Part shown: positions 55,735 to 63,808 of the stretch, in pieces | Position numbering within the stretch: the stretch's first letter is position 1 | Layout: each line of letters starts with the position of its first letter | Source: Flavobacterium sp. I3-2 | GTDB lineage: Bacteria; Bacteroidota; Bacteroidia; Flavobacteriales; Flavobacteriaceae | DNA length: 64,000 nucleotides | Reading direction: 5' to 3' | NCBI RefSeq assembly: GCF_013389595.1 | Contig: NZ_CP058306.1 | Location: 1,364,001 to 1,428,000, forward strand | The notes under the pieces: generated by a model | What the model was told of the DNA's origin: nothing | The model's input: only the letters and a program-made list of their open reading frames with translations | The model's database searches: none | Translations under genes and position numbers: made by a program

Positions 55735-55771
55735 AATGCCCTCAAGTAATGTCTAACTTTTTGAGGGCATT
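55735..55771 (-). terminator. hairpin at the IS right end, acts as a terminator for the adjacent lipoprotein gene
   Basis: An 11-bp perfect stem (AATGCCCTCAA / TTGAGGGCATT) with a 15-nt loop and a T run on the minus strand lies 35 bases after the stop of the 55806-56327 gene. It overlaps the IS terminal repeat. Confidence 0.7.
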
Positions 55772-55805
55772 GTATTTAGAAGTGTTTTTTATTAACCTTC
55801 TTGAT

Positions 55806-56327
55806 TTATTGATTTTTAATTCGTTCTAGATTTTTGTCACTTATATTTTTTTCTTTAGTATCTTTTTTAAGATTGGTACTTGCTTTTTCTAAAGCTGAAT
55901 CTATTTCTTCTTTAGTTTGAGCTACTTTTGCTTCTACTTTTTTCTCAACTTTCTGAGTTGCGTTATTTGTAGCTTTTTTAACCTCTTGTTTCGCTTTGTT
56001 AGCAGCGTCTTCAGTTTCTTTAGCTAATTCTTCAGAAGTTGATACAACTTCACCTTTTAAAGTTTGTAAAGCAGCTTTAGCTTCGTTTAATTTTTTAGTT
56101 GCAGCTTGTTTCTCTTCAACTGTAACAGCTTTAGATAATTCTTCTGTTGCTTCTTTAATTTTTGCTTCTAAAGACTCTACTGTTTCTTCTACTACAGCTG
56201 TGGTTTCTTCAACTACATTTTCAATTGAGTCTCCTTTTTGGTCTGCTGTTTCTTGAGCAGCATCTTTTTTACATGATGTAAATACGATTGCAGCAACTAC
56301 TGCTAATGATAAAATACCTTTTTTCAT
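55806..56327 (-). CDS. Ala/Glu/Lys-rich coiled-coil lipoprotein
   Basis: A 173-residue lipoprotein (AAIVFTSCKK, Cys19). Nearly all of the rest is an Ala/Glu/Lys/Thr helix with heptad character (for example SLEAKIKEATEELSKAVTVE), like apolipoprotein- or LEA-type amphipathic helices. Probably held in the periplasm by its lipid. A TAAATTTG -7 box (56358-56365) lies 30 bases before the start. Confidence 0.7.
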   Translation of the reverse strand: MKKGILSLAVVAAIVFTSCKKDAAQETADQKGDSIENVVEETTAVVEETVESLEAKIKEATEELSKAVTVEEKQAATKKLNEAKAALQTLKGEVVSTSEELAKETEDAANKAKQEVKKATNNATQKVEKKVEAKVAQTKEEIDSALEKASTNLKKDTKEKNISDKNLERIKNQ

Positions 56328-56357
56328 AATCTTTGAATTTATTATTTTAATTTAATG

Positions 56358-56365
56358 CAAATTTA
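56358..56365 (-). promoter_or_regulatory. -7 box of the coiled-coil lipoprotein gene
   Basis: The minus strand reads TAAATTTG, a perfect TAnnTTTG, 30 bases upstream of the start codon at 56327. Confidence 0.5.
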
Positions 56366-56402
56366 AACTTTTTTACGAATGTTATATTTCGTGAAAAAAA
56401 AA

Positions 56403-56927
56403 TTATTGTGGTAATTCGCTTAGTATTTTTTGGGCGAATTCGGTTATTTTTTCTTCTTTTTTGTTTTTGTTCGAAGTTAAATATCCGGTTCCTTTTCCTT
56501 GCCAAATTAACTCTTTATTACTTGCTTCTAAAATATCGATATACAAAACACCTTCTGTATTAACTGAAACCGAACTGTATCCAGGTCCATACATCCACGG
56601 ATTCCAACCCCAAGGACGATAACCCCAACCGCCATAATACGTATTTACATTTACATTTTGTTGTGATTCAGTAAATATATTAACTAATAATTGCGGATTT
56701 TCGCTTTTTGTGTAACCTTTTGCGTTTAACTCTGCTTCAATAGCTTTTAAAATTCTCTTTTTATCTAAATCTGATATTTGAGAATTGTCTATACCGCTTT
56801 TCATAAAAGCATAGGTTTTAAATTGACTAAAATTTACACTTGAGTCGTAATCTGTGCTAACTTGAATTGAACTACAAGCTGTAAGTGCTAGTAATCCTAG
56901 AATTGGAAAAAACTTTAATAACTTCAT
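56403..56927 (-). CDS. DUF4136 lipoprotein
   Basis: A 174-residue lipoprotein (LLALTACSS, Cys18) with the DUF4136 domain: DYDSSVNFSQFKTYAF at the start, ILKAIEAELNAKGYTKS in the middle and a VLYIDILEASNKELIWQGKGTG strand near the end. A Tyr/Gly/Trp/Pro-rich loop (YYGGWGYRPWGWNPWMYG) is characteristic. Its start is 12 bases after the hutU stop, so it may be co-transcribed with hutU. Function unknown. Confidence 0.9.
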   Translation of the reverse strand: MKLLKFFPILGLLALTACSSIQVSTDYDSSVNFSQFKTYAFMKSGIDNSQISDLDKKRILKAIEAELNAKGYTKSENPQLLVNIFTESQQNVNVNTYYGGWGYRPWGWNPWMYGPGYSSVSVNTEGVLYIDILEASNKELIWQGKGTGYLTSNKNKKEEKITEFAQKILSELPQ

Positions 56928-56939
56928 AACTTTTAAGTT

Positions 56940-58928
56940 TTACGTTAATAAATCATCTGAAACGATATTAGGAAGGGTAACTTTTAAAAGAGGTTCGGCT
57001 TCCATAGCTCGTTGAATAGCGAACATTGCGCCTTCGTTTCGTGCCCAACTTCTTCTAGAAATCCCGTTGTTAACATCCCAGAAAAGCATTGATTTAAGAC
57101 GTTGTTCTGCCTCAGGAGTTCCATCAAGAAGCATACCAAAACCACCGTTTATAACTTCGCCCCATCCAACGCCGCCGCCGTTGTGAATAGAAACCCAAGT
57201 GGCACCTCTAAAACTATCTCCAATTACATTATGAATTGCCATATCTGCTGTAAAGCGAGAGCCGTCATAAATGTTAGAAGTTTCACGATATGGGGAATCT
57301 GTTCCCGAAACATCATGATGGTCACGACCTAAAACTACAGGTCCGATTTTCCCAGCTTTAATAGCATCGTTAAACGCTTTGGCAATGTTTGTTCTACCTT
57401 CTGCATCGGCATATAAAATACGAGCTTGTGAACCTACAACTAATTTGTTTTCTTGAGCTCCACGAATCCATTGAATGTTATCTTTCATTTGTTGTTGAAT
57501 TTCAGAAGGTGATGTTTTAATCATTTCTTCTAAAACTTGACAAGCAATTTCGTCTGTTTTTTGTAAATCTTCTGGATTATTTGAAGCACAAACCCAACGG
57601 AATGGTCCAAATCCATAATCGAAACACATTGGTCCCATGATATCTTGAATATAAGATGGATATTTGAATTCACGCCCTAAAGCAGGATTCGGATTCATAA
57701 CATCTGCACCAGCTCTTGAAGCTTCTAATAAGAAGGCGTTTCCGTAATCAAAGAAATAAGTTCCTTTTGCTGTGTGTTTATTGATTGCAGCTGCATGACG
57801 ACGTAATGTTTCTTGAACTTTTTCTTTAAATAATTCGGGTTGATTTGCCATCATTTCATTCGCATCTTCAAATGAAATGCCGACTGGATAATAACCGCCC
57901 GCCCAAGGATTATGTAATGAAGTTTGGTCTGAACCTAAATCGATATGAAGGTTTTCTGCATCGAATTTCTCCCAAACATCAACCACATTTCCTAAATAAG
58001 CAATCGAAACTACTTCTTTATTTTCTTGTGCTTTTTTAACACGTGCTACCAATTCGTCTAAGTTTGAAAAAACTTCGTGAATCCAGCCTTGTTCGTGACG
58101 AATCTTGGTAATTTTTGGATTAACTTCTGCACAAACCGTAATGCAACCTGCGATAGTTCCGGCTTTTGGTTGCGCACCGCTCATTCCGCCTAAACCAGAA
58201 GTTACAAATAAATTTCCTTTAGGTTCTTTGCCTATTTTTCTAAATCCGTTTAAAACAGTAATGGTAGTTCCGTGAACAATTCCTTGTGGACCAATGTACA
58301 TGTAAGAACCAGCGGTCATTTGTCCGTATTGAGTTACACCAAGCGCATTGAATTTTTCCCAATCGTCTGGTTTTGAATAATTCGGAATCATCATTCCGTT
58401 GGTAACTACAACTCTTGGAGCGTTTTTATGGGATGGAAATAATCCCATCGGATGACCAGAATACATAACCAAGGTTTGTTCGTCTGTCATTTCAGACAAG
58501 TATTTCATGGTTAATAAGTATTGCGCCCAGTTGCTGAAAACAGCTCCGTTTCCACCGTAAGTGATTAATTCATGTGGATGTTGCGCAACGGCATAATCCA
58601 AATTGTTTTGAATCATCATCATGATGGCTTTTCCTTGTAACGAATTTCCTGGGTATTCGTTAATGTCGCGTGCGTACATTTTGTAATCTGGACGGAAACG
58701 ATACATGTAAATACGTCCGTATTTTTCTAATTCTTCTTTGAATTCTTGAAGAAGAACTTCGTGATGTTGCGGTTCAAAATAACGTAAAGCATTTCTTAGG
58801 GCTAACTTTTTTTCTTCGTTTGTAAGAATTTCTTTTCGCTTAGGTGCGTGATTTATATCAGATTCATAAGGTTTTGGAGCAGGTAAAACTGCAGGAATTC
58901 CTTGTTGAAAGGCTTCTTTAAATGTCAT
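56940..58928 (-). CDS. hutU: urocanate hydratase
   Basis: Second step of histidine degradation: urocanate to imidazolone propionate, using tightly bound NAD. The 662 residues are the longer form common in Bacteroidota. Recognisable segments are YGGNGAVFSNWAQY, MYSGHPMGLFPSH and VTSGLGGMSGAQPKAG (dinucleotide-binding glycine loop), with FDYGNAFLLEASRAGADV and HNGGGVGWGEVINGGFG later. No hutH, hutI or hutG genes are adjacent. Upstream lies a degenerate intergenic repeat and a 53-codon gene. Confidence 0.97.
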   Translation of the reverse strand: MTFKEAFQQGIPAVLPAPKPYESDINHAPKRKEILTNEEKKLALRNALRYFEPQHHEVLLQEFKEELEKYGRIYMYRFRPDYKMYARDINEYPGNSLQGKAIMMMIQNNLDYAVAQHPHELITYGGNGAVFSNWAQYLLTMKYLSEMTDEQTLVMYSGHPMGLFPSHKNAPRVVVTNGMMIPNYSKPDDWEKFNALGVTQYGQMTAGSYMYIGPQGIVHGTTITVLNGFRKIGKEPKGNLFVTSGLGGMSGAQPKAGTIAGCITVCAEVNPKITKIRHEQGWIHEVFSNLDELVARVKKAQENKEVVSIAYLGNVVDVWEKFDAENLHIDLGSDQTSLHNPWAGGYYPVGISFEDANEMMANQPELFKEKVQETLRRHAAAINKHTAKGTYFFDYGNAFLLEASRAGADVMNPNPALGREFKYPSYIQDIMGPMCFDYGFGPFRWVCASNNPEDLQKTDEIACQVLEEMIKTSPSEIQQQMKDNIQWIRGAQENKLVVGSQARILYADAEGRTNIAKAFNDAIKAGKIGPVVLGRDHHDVSGTDSPYRETSNIYDGSRFTADMAIHNVIGDSFRGATWVSIHNGGGVGWGEVINGGFGMLLDGTPEAEQRLKSMLFWDVNNGISRRSWARNEGAMFAIQRAMEAEPLLKVTLPNIVSDDLLT

Positions 58929-58953
58929 AATTTAATGGTTTTGTAATAGTTGT

Positions 58954-59053
58954 TGCGTGAGGGATTGAAGTGATATCCTTTTTTAGTTGACTGAGCGAAG
59001 CTAAAGCCAAATAGAAAAGATAAAACAAAAAGCCCGACCCTTGGGGCACGCCC
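58954..59053 (+). repeat. Flavobacterium-type intergenic repeat, copy B (degenerate)
   Basis: Begins GCGTGAGGGATTGAAGTGAT, continues through ACTGAGCGAAGCTAAAGCC and AAAAGATAAAACAAAA, and ends AGCCCGACCCTTGGGGCACGCCC. It shares the GGGAT(T/G)GAAG and AGCCCGACC blocks with copy A (41013-41115, minus). The GC-rich end abuts the stop codon of the small gene at 59054 and could act as its terminator (minus GCCC...GGGC followed by TTTTTG). Confidence 0.6.
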
Positions 59054-59215
59054 TTATTTATTGATTAATCCTGTTTTTTTATCAAATCCGTACGGACAGT
59101 GTTTGCATCCGCTTTTACAGCAGTAACCGCGTTTTGATAAGTAGTGAGCGGTGAAAATACGATATCCTGCATCGGCAACATAATAATCGACTCCCAAAAC
59201 AAGTTCTTCTTTCAT
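59054..59215 (-). CDS. DUF5522 small cysteine-rich protein
   Basis: A 53-residue protein below the usual gene-calling size. It has the family signature: Tyr-rich start (GVDYYVADAGYRIFTAHYL), RGYCCKSGCKHCPYG with Cys at 32, 33, 37 and 40, then a basic tail. The four clustered cysteines suggest a zinc or Fe-S site. A TATTTTTG -7 box (59232-59239) lies 17 bases upstream. Function unknown. Found by hand translation. Confidence 0.85.
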   Translation of the reverse strand: MKEELVLGVDYYVADAGYRIFTAHYLSKRGYCCKSGCKHCPYGFDKKTGLINK

Positions 59216-59231
59216 ATTTCGCTACTTTTTA

Positions 59232-59239
59232 CAAAAATA
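59232..59239 (-). promoter_or_regulatory. -7 box of the DUF5522 gene
   Basis: The minus strand reads TATTTTTG (TAnnTTTG), about 17 bases before the start codon. Confidence 0.4.
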
Positions 59240-59314
59240 ATAAAAATGTATTCGGAAAATCGGTTTATTTGTAATATTTCGTGTTTGTTTATTTAGGTTT
59301 TAAGCTTTTGTATT

Positions 59315-59322
59315 AACTTTGT
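59315..59322 (+). promoter_or_regulatory. -7 box abutting the HExxH-protein start codon
   Basis: TAACTTTG is a perfect TAnnTTTG that ends about 5 bases before the ATG, which leaves almost no room for a leader. Confidence 0.4.
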
Positions 59323-59326
59323 GTTT

Positions 59327-59656
59327 ATGTTAATTGTTGTTAGTAAGTATTTGGTTCCGAGTGGTTTTGTTGGAATTACCATTTTTCCTTTTGTTTTTCT
59401 AAGAAATCAGAAATTAAAAGCAAATACTATTTTGCTTTTTCATGAAAGAATTCATCTGAGACAACAATTAGAAATGTTAGTTATTTTCTTTTTTATTTGG
59501 TATGGAATTGAGTTTTTTATTCGTTTTTTAATTCTGAAAGATAGGATGAAAGCTTACCGTGAGATTAGTTTTGAAAAAGAAGCTTACGAAAACGAAAGAA
59601 ATTTACATTATTTAGAAAAAAGAAAATGGTTCAGCTTCCTGAAATATTTGAAATAA
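59327..59656 (+). CDS. small membrane protein with HExxH motif
   Basis: About 109 residues from the ATG (a GTG two codons earlier is less likely). Two hydrophobic helices (about 4-24 and 50-68) flank HERIH (39-43), a match to the zinc-metallopeptidase HExxH. A following SFEKEAYENE segment (81-90) has the glutamates a gluzincin would need as third ligand. It resembles short conserved flavobacterial membrane proteins of unknown role. The stop lies 31 bases inside the next gene, so translation is coupled. Confidence 0.7.
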   Translation: MLIVVSKYLVPSGFVGITIFPFVFLRNQKLKANTILLFHERIHLRQQLEMLVIFFFIWYGIEFFIRFLILKDRMKAYREISFEKEAYENERNLHYLEKRKWFSFLKYLK

Positions 59657-60534
59657 GTCCCGGAAATGCAAGTTTTAATGAACGTGTTTTTTTACCGTTC
59701 AAAACTTCGATTGAATTGTTTGTGAAGCGTGAAGATGTTTTGCATGCTGAAATTTCGGGAAATAAATTCAGAAAATTAAAATACAATTTATACGAAGCGC
59801 AACGTTTGGGTTTTTCTAAGTTGTTGACTTTTGGCGGTGCATATTCCAATCATATTGCGGCTGTTGCTGCTGCCGGTCGTATTTTTGGTTTTGAAACTCT
59901 TGGAATTATTCGTGGTGATGAATTGGCAAATAAATTCATGGATAACGAAACTTTAAAGTTGGCTTTCGAAAATGGGATGCGTTTTGATTTTGTTACGCGA
60001 ACCGATTATCGAGATAAGATGTCCGAAAATTTTATTGAGAAATTGCGTTTACAATTTGGTGATTTTTATATGATTCCTGAAGGTGGAACAAATGCTTTGG
60101 CGGTGAAAGGTTGCGAAGAAATTTTGGTTGAAGATGATGTTAATTTCAATTATCTTTGTAGCGCTATTGGAACTGGTGGAACCATTTCTGGTATTATAAA
60201 TAGTTCTTCTGAAAATCAAAAGGTTTTAGGATTTCCGGCTTTGAAAGAGAATTTTTTACAAGATGAAATTTCTCAGTTTACAACTAAAGAAAATTGGAAA
60301 TTGATTCGCGATTATCATTTTGGAGGTTATGCGAAAACAACATCTGAATTGGTAGATTTTGTCGAATATTTTAATCAAAATCAAAATTTTAAAATTGAAC
60401 CTATTTATACGGGTAAAATGTTTTTTGGTTTATTTGATATGATAAAAAATAATTGTTTCAAACCAGGTTCAAAAATATTAGCGATTCATACAGGTGGTTT
60501 ACAGGGTTTAAACGCTAAAATATTACAAAAATAA
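59626..60534 (+). CDS. PLP-dependent ACC-deaminase/D-cysteine-desulfhydrase family enzyme
   Basis: A 302-residue fold-type II PLP enzyme. The PLP lysine is in EISGNKFRKLKYNLYEA (about residues 44-60); the phosphate-binding loop is AIGTGGTISG (residue ~185). FGGAYSNHIAAVAAAGR is the typical Ser/Asn-containing substrate loop of 1-aminocyclopropane-1-carboxylate deaminase and D-cysteine desulfhydrase. D-cysteine desulfhydrase is more likely in this group than true ACC deaminase. It overlaps the preceding gene by 31 bases and is followed 2 bases later by the glucosaminidase gene. Confidence 0.9.
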   Translation: MVQLPEIFEISPGNASFNERVFLPFKTSIELFVKREDVLHAEISGNKFRKLKYNLYEAQRLGFSKLLTFGGAYSNHIAAVAAAGRIFGFETLGIIRGDELANKFMDNETLKLAFENGMRFDFVTRTDYRDKMSENFIEKLRLQFGDFYMIPEGGTNALAVKGCEEILVEDDVNFNYLCSAIGTGGTISGIINSSSENQKVLGFPALKENFLQDEISQFTTKENWKLIRDYHFGGYAKTTSELVDFVEYFNQNQNFKIEPIYTGKMFFGLFDMIKNNCFKPGSKILAIHTGGLQGLNAKILQK

Positions 60535-60536
60535 AT

Positions 60537-61379
60537 ATGCAAAAATTACTTTTAGTTTTGGTTGCTCTTTGTTGTGTCGGTTGTAGTTCTGCTAGAGATA
60601 ATGCAACTCGCGAAAAGATTCGTTCTGAATATTCTAAAAAAGATAAAAAGGATAAGAAATCAAAGTCGGTTTCAAAATCTAATGCTAAATCAACAAAAGG
60701 AAAAACAGAAAGGCTTGAAGCAACTTCAAAAGTTTCGGTTACAAATATAATGGTTCAAGAATATATTGATACGTATAAATTTGTAGCGATGGAAAATATG
60801 AAGATGTTCGGGATTCCTGCAAGTATTAAGTTAGCTCAAGGAATTTTAGAATCAGGTTCAGGAACTGGAACATTGTCGCGTGAAGCGAATAATCATTTCG
60901 GAATTAAATGTGCCAGTAATTGGGAAGGTGAATCGGTCGCATTCACTGACGATGCGCCTGATGAATGTTTTCGAAAATATAAATCTCCATTAGAATCGTT
61001 TTCTGACCATTCCAATTTTTTGGTTAATAGGTCTAGATATCAACAACTTTTTTCGTTAGATAAAAAAGATTATGTGGCTTGGGCTAACGGATTAAAAAAT
61101 GCTGGATATGCTACTGACCCAAAATATGCTCAGAAATTAATCGATATCATCGAACGTCATGAATTATATAAATATGATAATTTAGTTTTGGGTAATGATT
61201 ATAAATATGAAGTTCCAAAAAAACAAAAAATAGATTATTCAAATGAATATAAAATAACTCAAGGTGACACTTTATACTCCATTTCAAGAAGATTTAATAT
61301 GTCAGTTGATGAGTTGAAAGAAATAAATAATATATCAGATAATAATATCAAAATAGGACAAACATTAAAAGTTAAATAA
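60537..61379 (+). CDS. glucosaminidase-LysM peptidoglycan hydrolase lipoprotein
   Basis: A 280-residue lipoprotein (CCVGCSS). A basic Lys/Ser linker (about 30-60) leads to a glucosaminidase (GH73-type) domain at about 75-215: [20 protein letters not shown] with the catalytic Glu, then the ANNHFGIKC pattern and [19 protein letters not shown] single LysM domain closes the protein ([19 protein letters not shown]...[10 protein letters not shown]), which binds peptidoglycan. It acts at the envelope in wall remodelling. hemL starts 1 base after its stop, so the genes from 59327 to 62667 form one transcript. Confidence 0.92.
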   Translation: MQKLLLVLVALCCVGCSSARDNATREKIRSEYSKKDKKDKKSKSVSKSNAKSTKGKTERLEATSKVSVTNIMVQEYIDTYKFVAMENMKMFGIPASIKLAQGILESGSGTGTLSREANNHFGIKCASNWEGESVAFTDDAPDECFRKYKSPLESFSDHSNFLVNRSRYQQLFSLDKKDYVAWANGLKNAGYATDPKYAQKLIDIIERHELYKYDNLVLGNDYKYEVPKKQKIDYSNEYKITQGDTLYSISRRFNMSVDELKEINNISDNNIKIGQTLKVK

Positions 61380-61380
61380 T

Positions 61381-62667
61381 ATGTTGTATCAAAGAAGTAG
61401 TCAATTATTTTTAGAAGCACAAAAAGTAATTCCTGGAGGAGTGAATTCGCCAGTTAGAGCTTTTAAATCTGTTGGAGGCACTCCAATCTTTGTTAAAGAA
61501 GCTAAAGGTGCTTATTTGTATGATGAGGATGGAAATAGATTGATTGATTACATCAATTCTTGGGGGCCGATGTTACTAGGTCATGCTTATGAACCTGTAG
61601 TTAATGCGGTTGTTGAAAAAGCTAAAAAAGGAACTTCGTTTGGTATGCCAACTGAAATTGAAACTGAAATCGCAGCATTAGCTGTTTCGATGGTTCCAAA
61701 TATTGATAAAATTCGTTTTGTAAATTCAGGGACAGAAGCTTGTATGAGCGCGGTTCGTTTAGCAAGAGGATTTACAGGACGTGAAAAGATTATTAAATTT
61801 AGAGGTTGTTACCACGGACATTCAGATTCGTTTTTGATTTCAGCAGGAAGTGGATTAAGTACTTTTGGTGTGCCTAATAGTCCTGGAGTTACCAAAGGAA
61901 CAGCACAGGATACTTTATTGGCAGATTACAATAATTTAGATTCAGTAAAAGAATTATTCGATTTAAATAAAAATGAAATTGCTTGTATCATCATTGAGCC
62001 AGTTGCTGGAAATATGGGTTGCGTACCTGCAATTAATGGTTTTTTAGAAGGACTTCGTTCTCTTTGTGATGCCAACGGTGCATTATTGATTTTTGATGAA
62101 GTGATGACAGGTTTTAGACTTGCAAAAGGTGGCGCTCAAGAACTTTTTGGAATTAATGCTGATATCGTAACTTTTGGGAAAGTAATTGGTGGAGGATTAC
62201 CAGTTGGTGCTTTTGCTGCTCGTAATGAAATTATGGATTATTTATCTCCAGTTGGTCCAGTTTATCAAGCAGGAACATTATCAGGAAATCCATTGGCAAT
62301 GGCTGCTGGTCTAGCTATGTTGCAAGAGATTAATAAAGATACTGAGTTATTCAATCGTTTAGATGAGAAAACAGCTTATTTAGAAAAAGGTATTCGTCAA
62401 GTTTTAACTAAAAATAATGTCGAACACGTAATTAATAGAGTAGGTTCTATGATTTCGATTTTCTTTTGTGGAGGAGAAGTTACCGATTTTGAAACTGCCG
62501 GAAAAGGAGATACACCTTATTTCAAAGACTTCTTTCATAAATTAGTTGAAAATGGAGTTTATATTGCGCCATCTTCATATGAAACTTGGTTTATAACCGA
62601 TGCTTTGTCTTATGCAGATTTAGATGAAACTATTCGAGTTATAGATAAAGTAACTAAAGAAATATGA
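61381..62667 (+). CDS. hemL: glutamate-1-semialdehyde 2,1-aminomutase
   Basis: Makes 5-aminolevulinate from glutamate-1-semialdehyde, the committed step of tetrapyrrole synthesis by the C5 route. The 428 residues are a class III aminotransferase fold with PLP lysine Lys267 ([15 protein letters not shown]) and the FDEVMTGFR motif. The start ATG follows the glucosaminidase stop by 1 base. Heme demand links loosely with the iron-uptake region, but the genes are far apart. A bidirectional terminator follows. Confidence 0.97.
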   Translation: MLYQRSSQLFLEAQKVIPGGVNSPVRAFKSVGGTPIFVKEAKGAYLYDEDGNRLIDYINSWGPMLLGHAYEPVVNAVVEKAKKGTSFGMPTEIETEIAALAVSMVPNIDKIRFVNSGTEACMSAVRLARGFTGREKIIKFRGCYHGHSDSFLISAGSGLSTFGVPNSPGVTKGTAQDTLLADYNNLDSVKELFDLNKNEIACIIIEPVAGNMGCVPAINGFLEGLRSLCDANGALLIFDEVMTGFRLAKGGAQELFGINADIVTFGKVIGGGLPVGAFAARNEIMDYLSPVGPVYQAGTLSGNPLAMAAGLAMLQEINKDTELFNRLDEKTAYLEKGIRQVLTKNNVEHVINRVGSMISIFFCGGEVTDFETAGKGDTPYFKDFFHKLVENGVYIAPSSYETWFITDALSYADLDETIRVIDKVTKEI

Positions 62668-62673
62668 CAAAAA

Positions 62674-62695
62674 AAAACGCTTGTAAAAGCGTTTT
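62674..62695. terminator. bidirectional terminator after hemL
   Basis: A 9-bp stem (AAAACGCTT / AAGCGTTTT) with a 4-nt loop lies between hemL and the converging secreted-protein gene, with T's on both strands. Confidence 0.88.
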
Positions 62696-62708
62696 TTTTG
62701 TTTTATGT

Positions 62709-63098
62709 CTAAGATTGTTCTTCTACGTGAGGTGTATTTAAATATACTTCGCCAGAAATAATATTAAATACAGCTTCGTTCTGTGAAACTTGTGTATATA
62801 AGGCAGTACCAAGAATTTCTTCCATTTGTGTTTTAACTTCATTAATGTAAGTTTCTAATTCTTCGCCAGCCATTTCAGAAGATAAAGTAACATATTTGTA
62901 GTATGATAATCTTTGTAACTGTTTTAGTTGGATTTCTGAAATTGTACTAAAATTCGTAGAAATTAAGTTAATGTCTCCATCAATAAATGGAGTCAAAACG
63001 TTAGAATTATCTTTTATAGTTTGTCTGTCAACCGCAGTTTGTGCGTTCGCTGAAATGCTGATAGCAATAAATGCAAGGGATAGTAATATTTTTTTCAT
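62709..63098 (-). CDS. small secreted protein of unknown function, paralog A
   Basis: A 129-residue protein with a signal peptide (1-19, SANAQ). The mature part is helical and shares a pattern with the gene at 63227: DRxTIK near the start, ISExQxKxLxxLxxxKY in the middle, then a KT/A-rich helix, LGxxLYxxVSQN and GxxYL. It ends with an acidic HVEEQS. No family recognised. Confidence 0.6.
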   Translation of the reverse strand: MKKILLSLAFIAISISANAQTAVDRQTIKDNSNVLTPFIDGDINLISTNFSTISEIQLKQLQRLSYYKYVTLSSEMAGEELETYINEVKTQMEEILGTALYTQVSQNEAVFNIISGEVYLNTPHVEEQS

Positions 63099-63226
63099 TA
63101 TTATCTATTTAATTTCGTTCAATAATTTATTTTAGATTATAAAATGATATTTGAAGGATTGTTGTTGATATTGAAGTTTAAATTGCGTGTTAATAAGAAA
63201 TCTATCTGCTTCTATAATAACAAATT

Positions 63227-63598
63227 TTATTGTTTTGCTAAATAGGCTAAACCAGTCATTCTGTAAAAAAGTTCTTGATTTTGTGATATTTCTAGATATA
63301 AATCATCTCCTAAAACAGCTCTGGTTCTTGCTTTCATTGAATCGGTTAATTCAATTAATTCTTGTTCAGTTAAATCTCTTGATAAAGCAGAGTATTTAAT
63401 TTCAAATAACTGAAATAAAAATTTTGCTTGACTTTCTGAAATTTGATTAAAGTTTTCTTTTAATAATTTTACATCTTCTACCGAAAATTCTACTACTTGA
63501 TTAGGAGAACTTTTAATTGTAGCTCTGTCAATAATGTTTTGTGCATTCATTGTAACGCAACAAGTAACAAATAAAAAGGATAATATTATTTTTTTCAT
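63227..63598 (-). CDS. small secreted protein of unknown function, paralog B
   Basis: The frame opens at 63634, but the ATG at 63598 is preferred: it begins the signal peptide (MKKIILSFLFVTCCVTMNAQ) and the -7 box at 63622-63629 falls upstream of it and inside the longer frame. The mature ~104 residues share the DRxTIK, ISExQxKxL and LYxxISQN patterns of the gene at 62709-63098. The two lie 128 bases apart, each with its own start. Function unknown. Confidence 0.62.
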   Translation of the reverse strand: MKKIILSFLFVTCCVTMNAQNIIDRATIKSSPNQVVEFSVEDVKLLKENFNQISESQAKFLFQLFEIKYSALSRDLTEQELIELTDSMKARTRAVLGDDLYLEISQNQELFYRMTGLAYLAKQ

Positions 63599-63621
63599 GA
63601 CTAAAATCAATTTAATACTTT

Positions 63622-63629
63622 CAAAACTA
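63622..63629 (-). promoter_or_regulatory. -7 box of the secreted paralog B gene
   Basis: The minus strand reads TAGTTTTG (TAnnTTTG) 23 bases before the start codon at 63598. No clear -33 partner. Confidence 0.45.
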
Positions 63630-63782
63630 AACAATTTCTGTAAATAAAAAAAGAATATTAGTGTTATTGTTTATTAAAAATTTAATTTTTTTTTGATAAC
63701 GTTGTTTTCTTTGTGTGATATGTTGTTTTATTTTGTTATTATAACATAAAATAACAAGGAATATTGATTATATTTAAAAGTA

Positions 63783-63806
63783 AAAAGCGAACCGAAGTCC
63801 GCTTTT
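63783..63806 (-). terminator. UUCG-tetraloop terminator of the right-edge gene
   Basis: A 10-bp stem (minus strand AAAAGCGGAC / GTTCGCTTTT, one G-U pair) closed by C(TTCG)G, followed by TTTTTAC on the minus strand. It lies 2 bases past the partial gene's stop. Confidence 0.9.
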
Positions 63807-63808
63807 AT

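Larger units (their letters stand above)
54497..55769 (-). mobile_element. decayed IS3-family (IS150-group) insertion sequence
   Basis: orfA and orfB of an IS3 element can be read on the minus strand with several stops and a frameshift. The right end has a terminal repeat beginning TGCCCTCAAAAAGTTAGACA (55750-55769), as in flavobacterial IS3 elements. No matching left repeat is visible before 54497, and orfB lacks its C-terminus, so that end was lost. Confidence 0.85.

Noticed and set aside
63635..63782. Small gene or RNA in the AT-rich gap before the right-edge gene
   Set aside because: No open frame of note and no structured element apart from the terminator; nothing supported.
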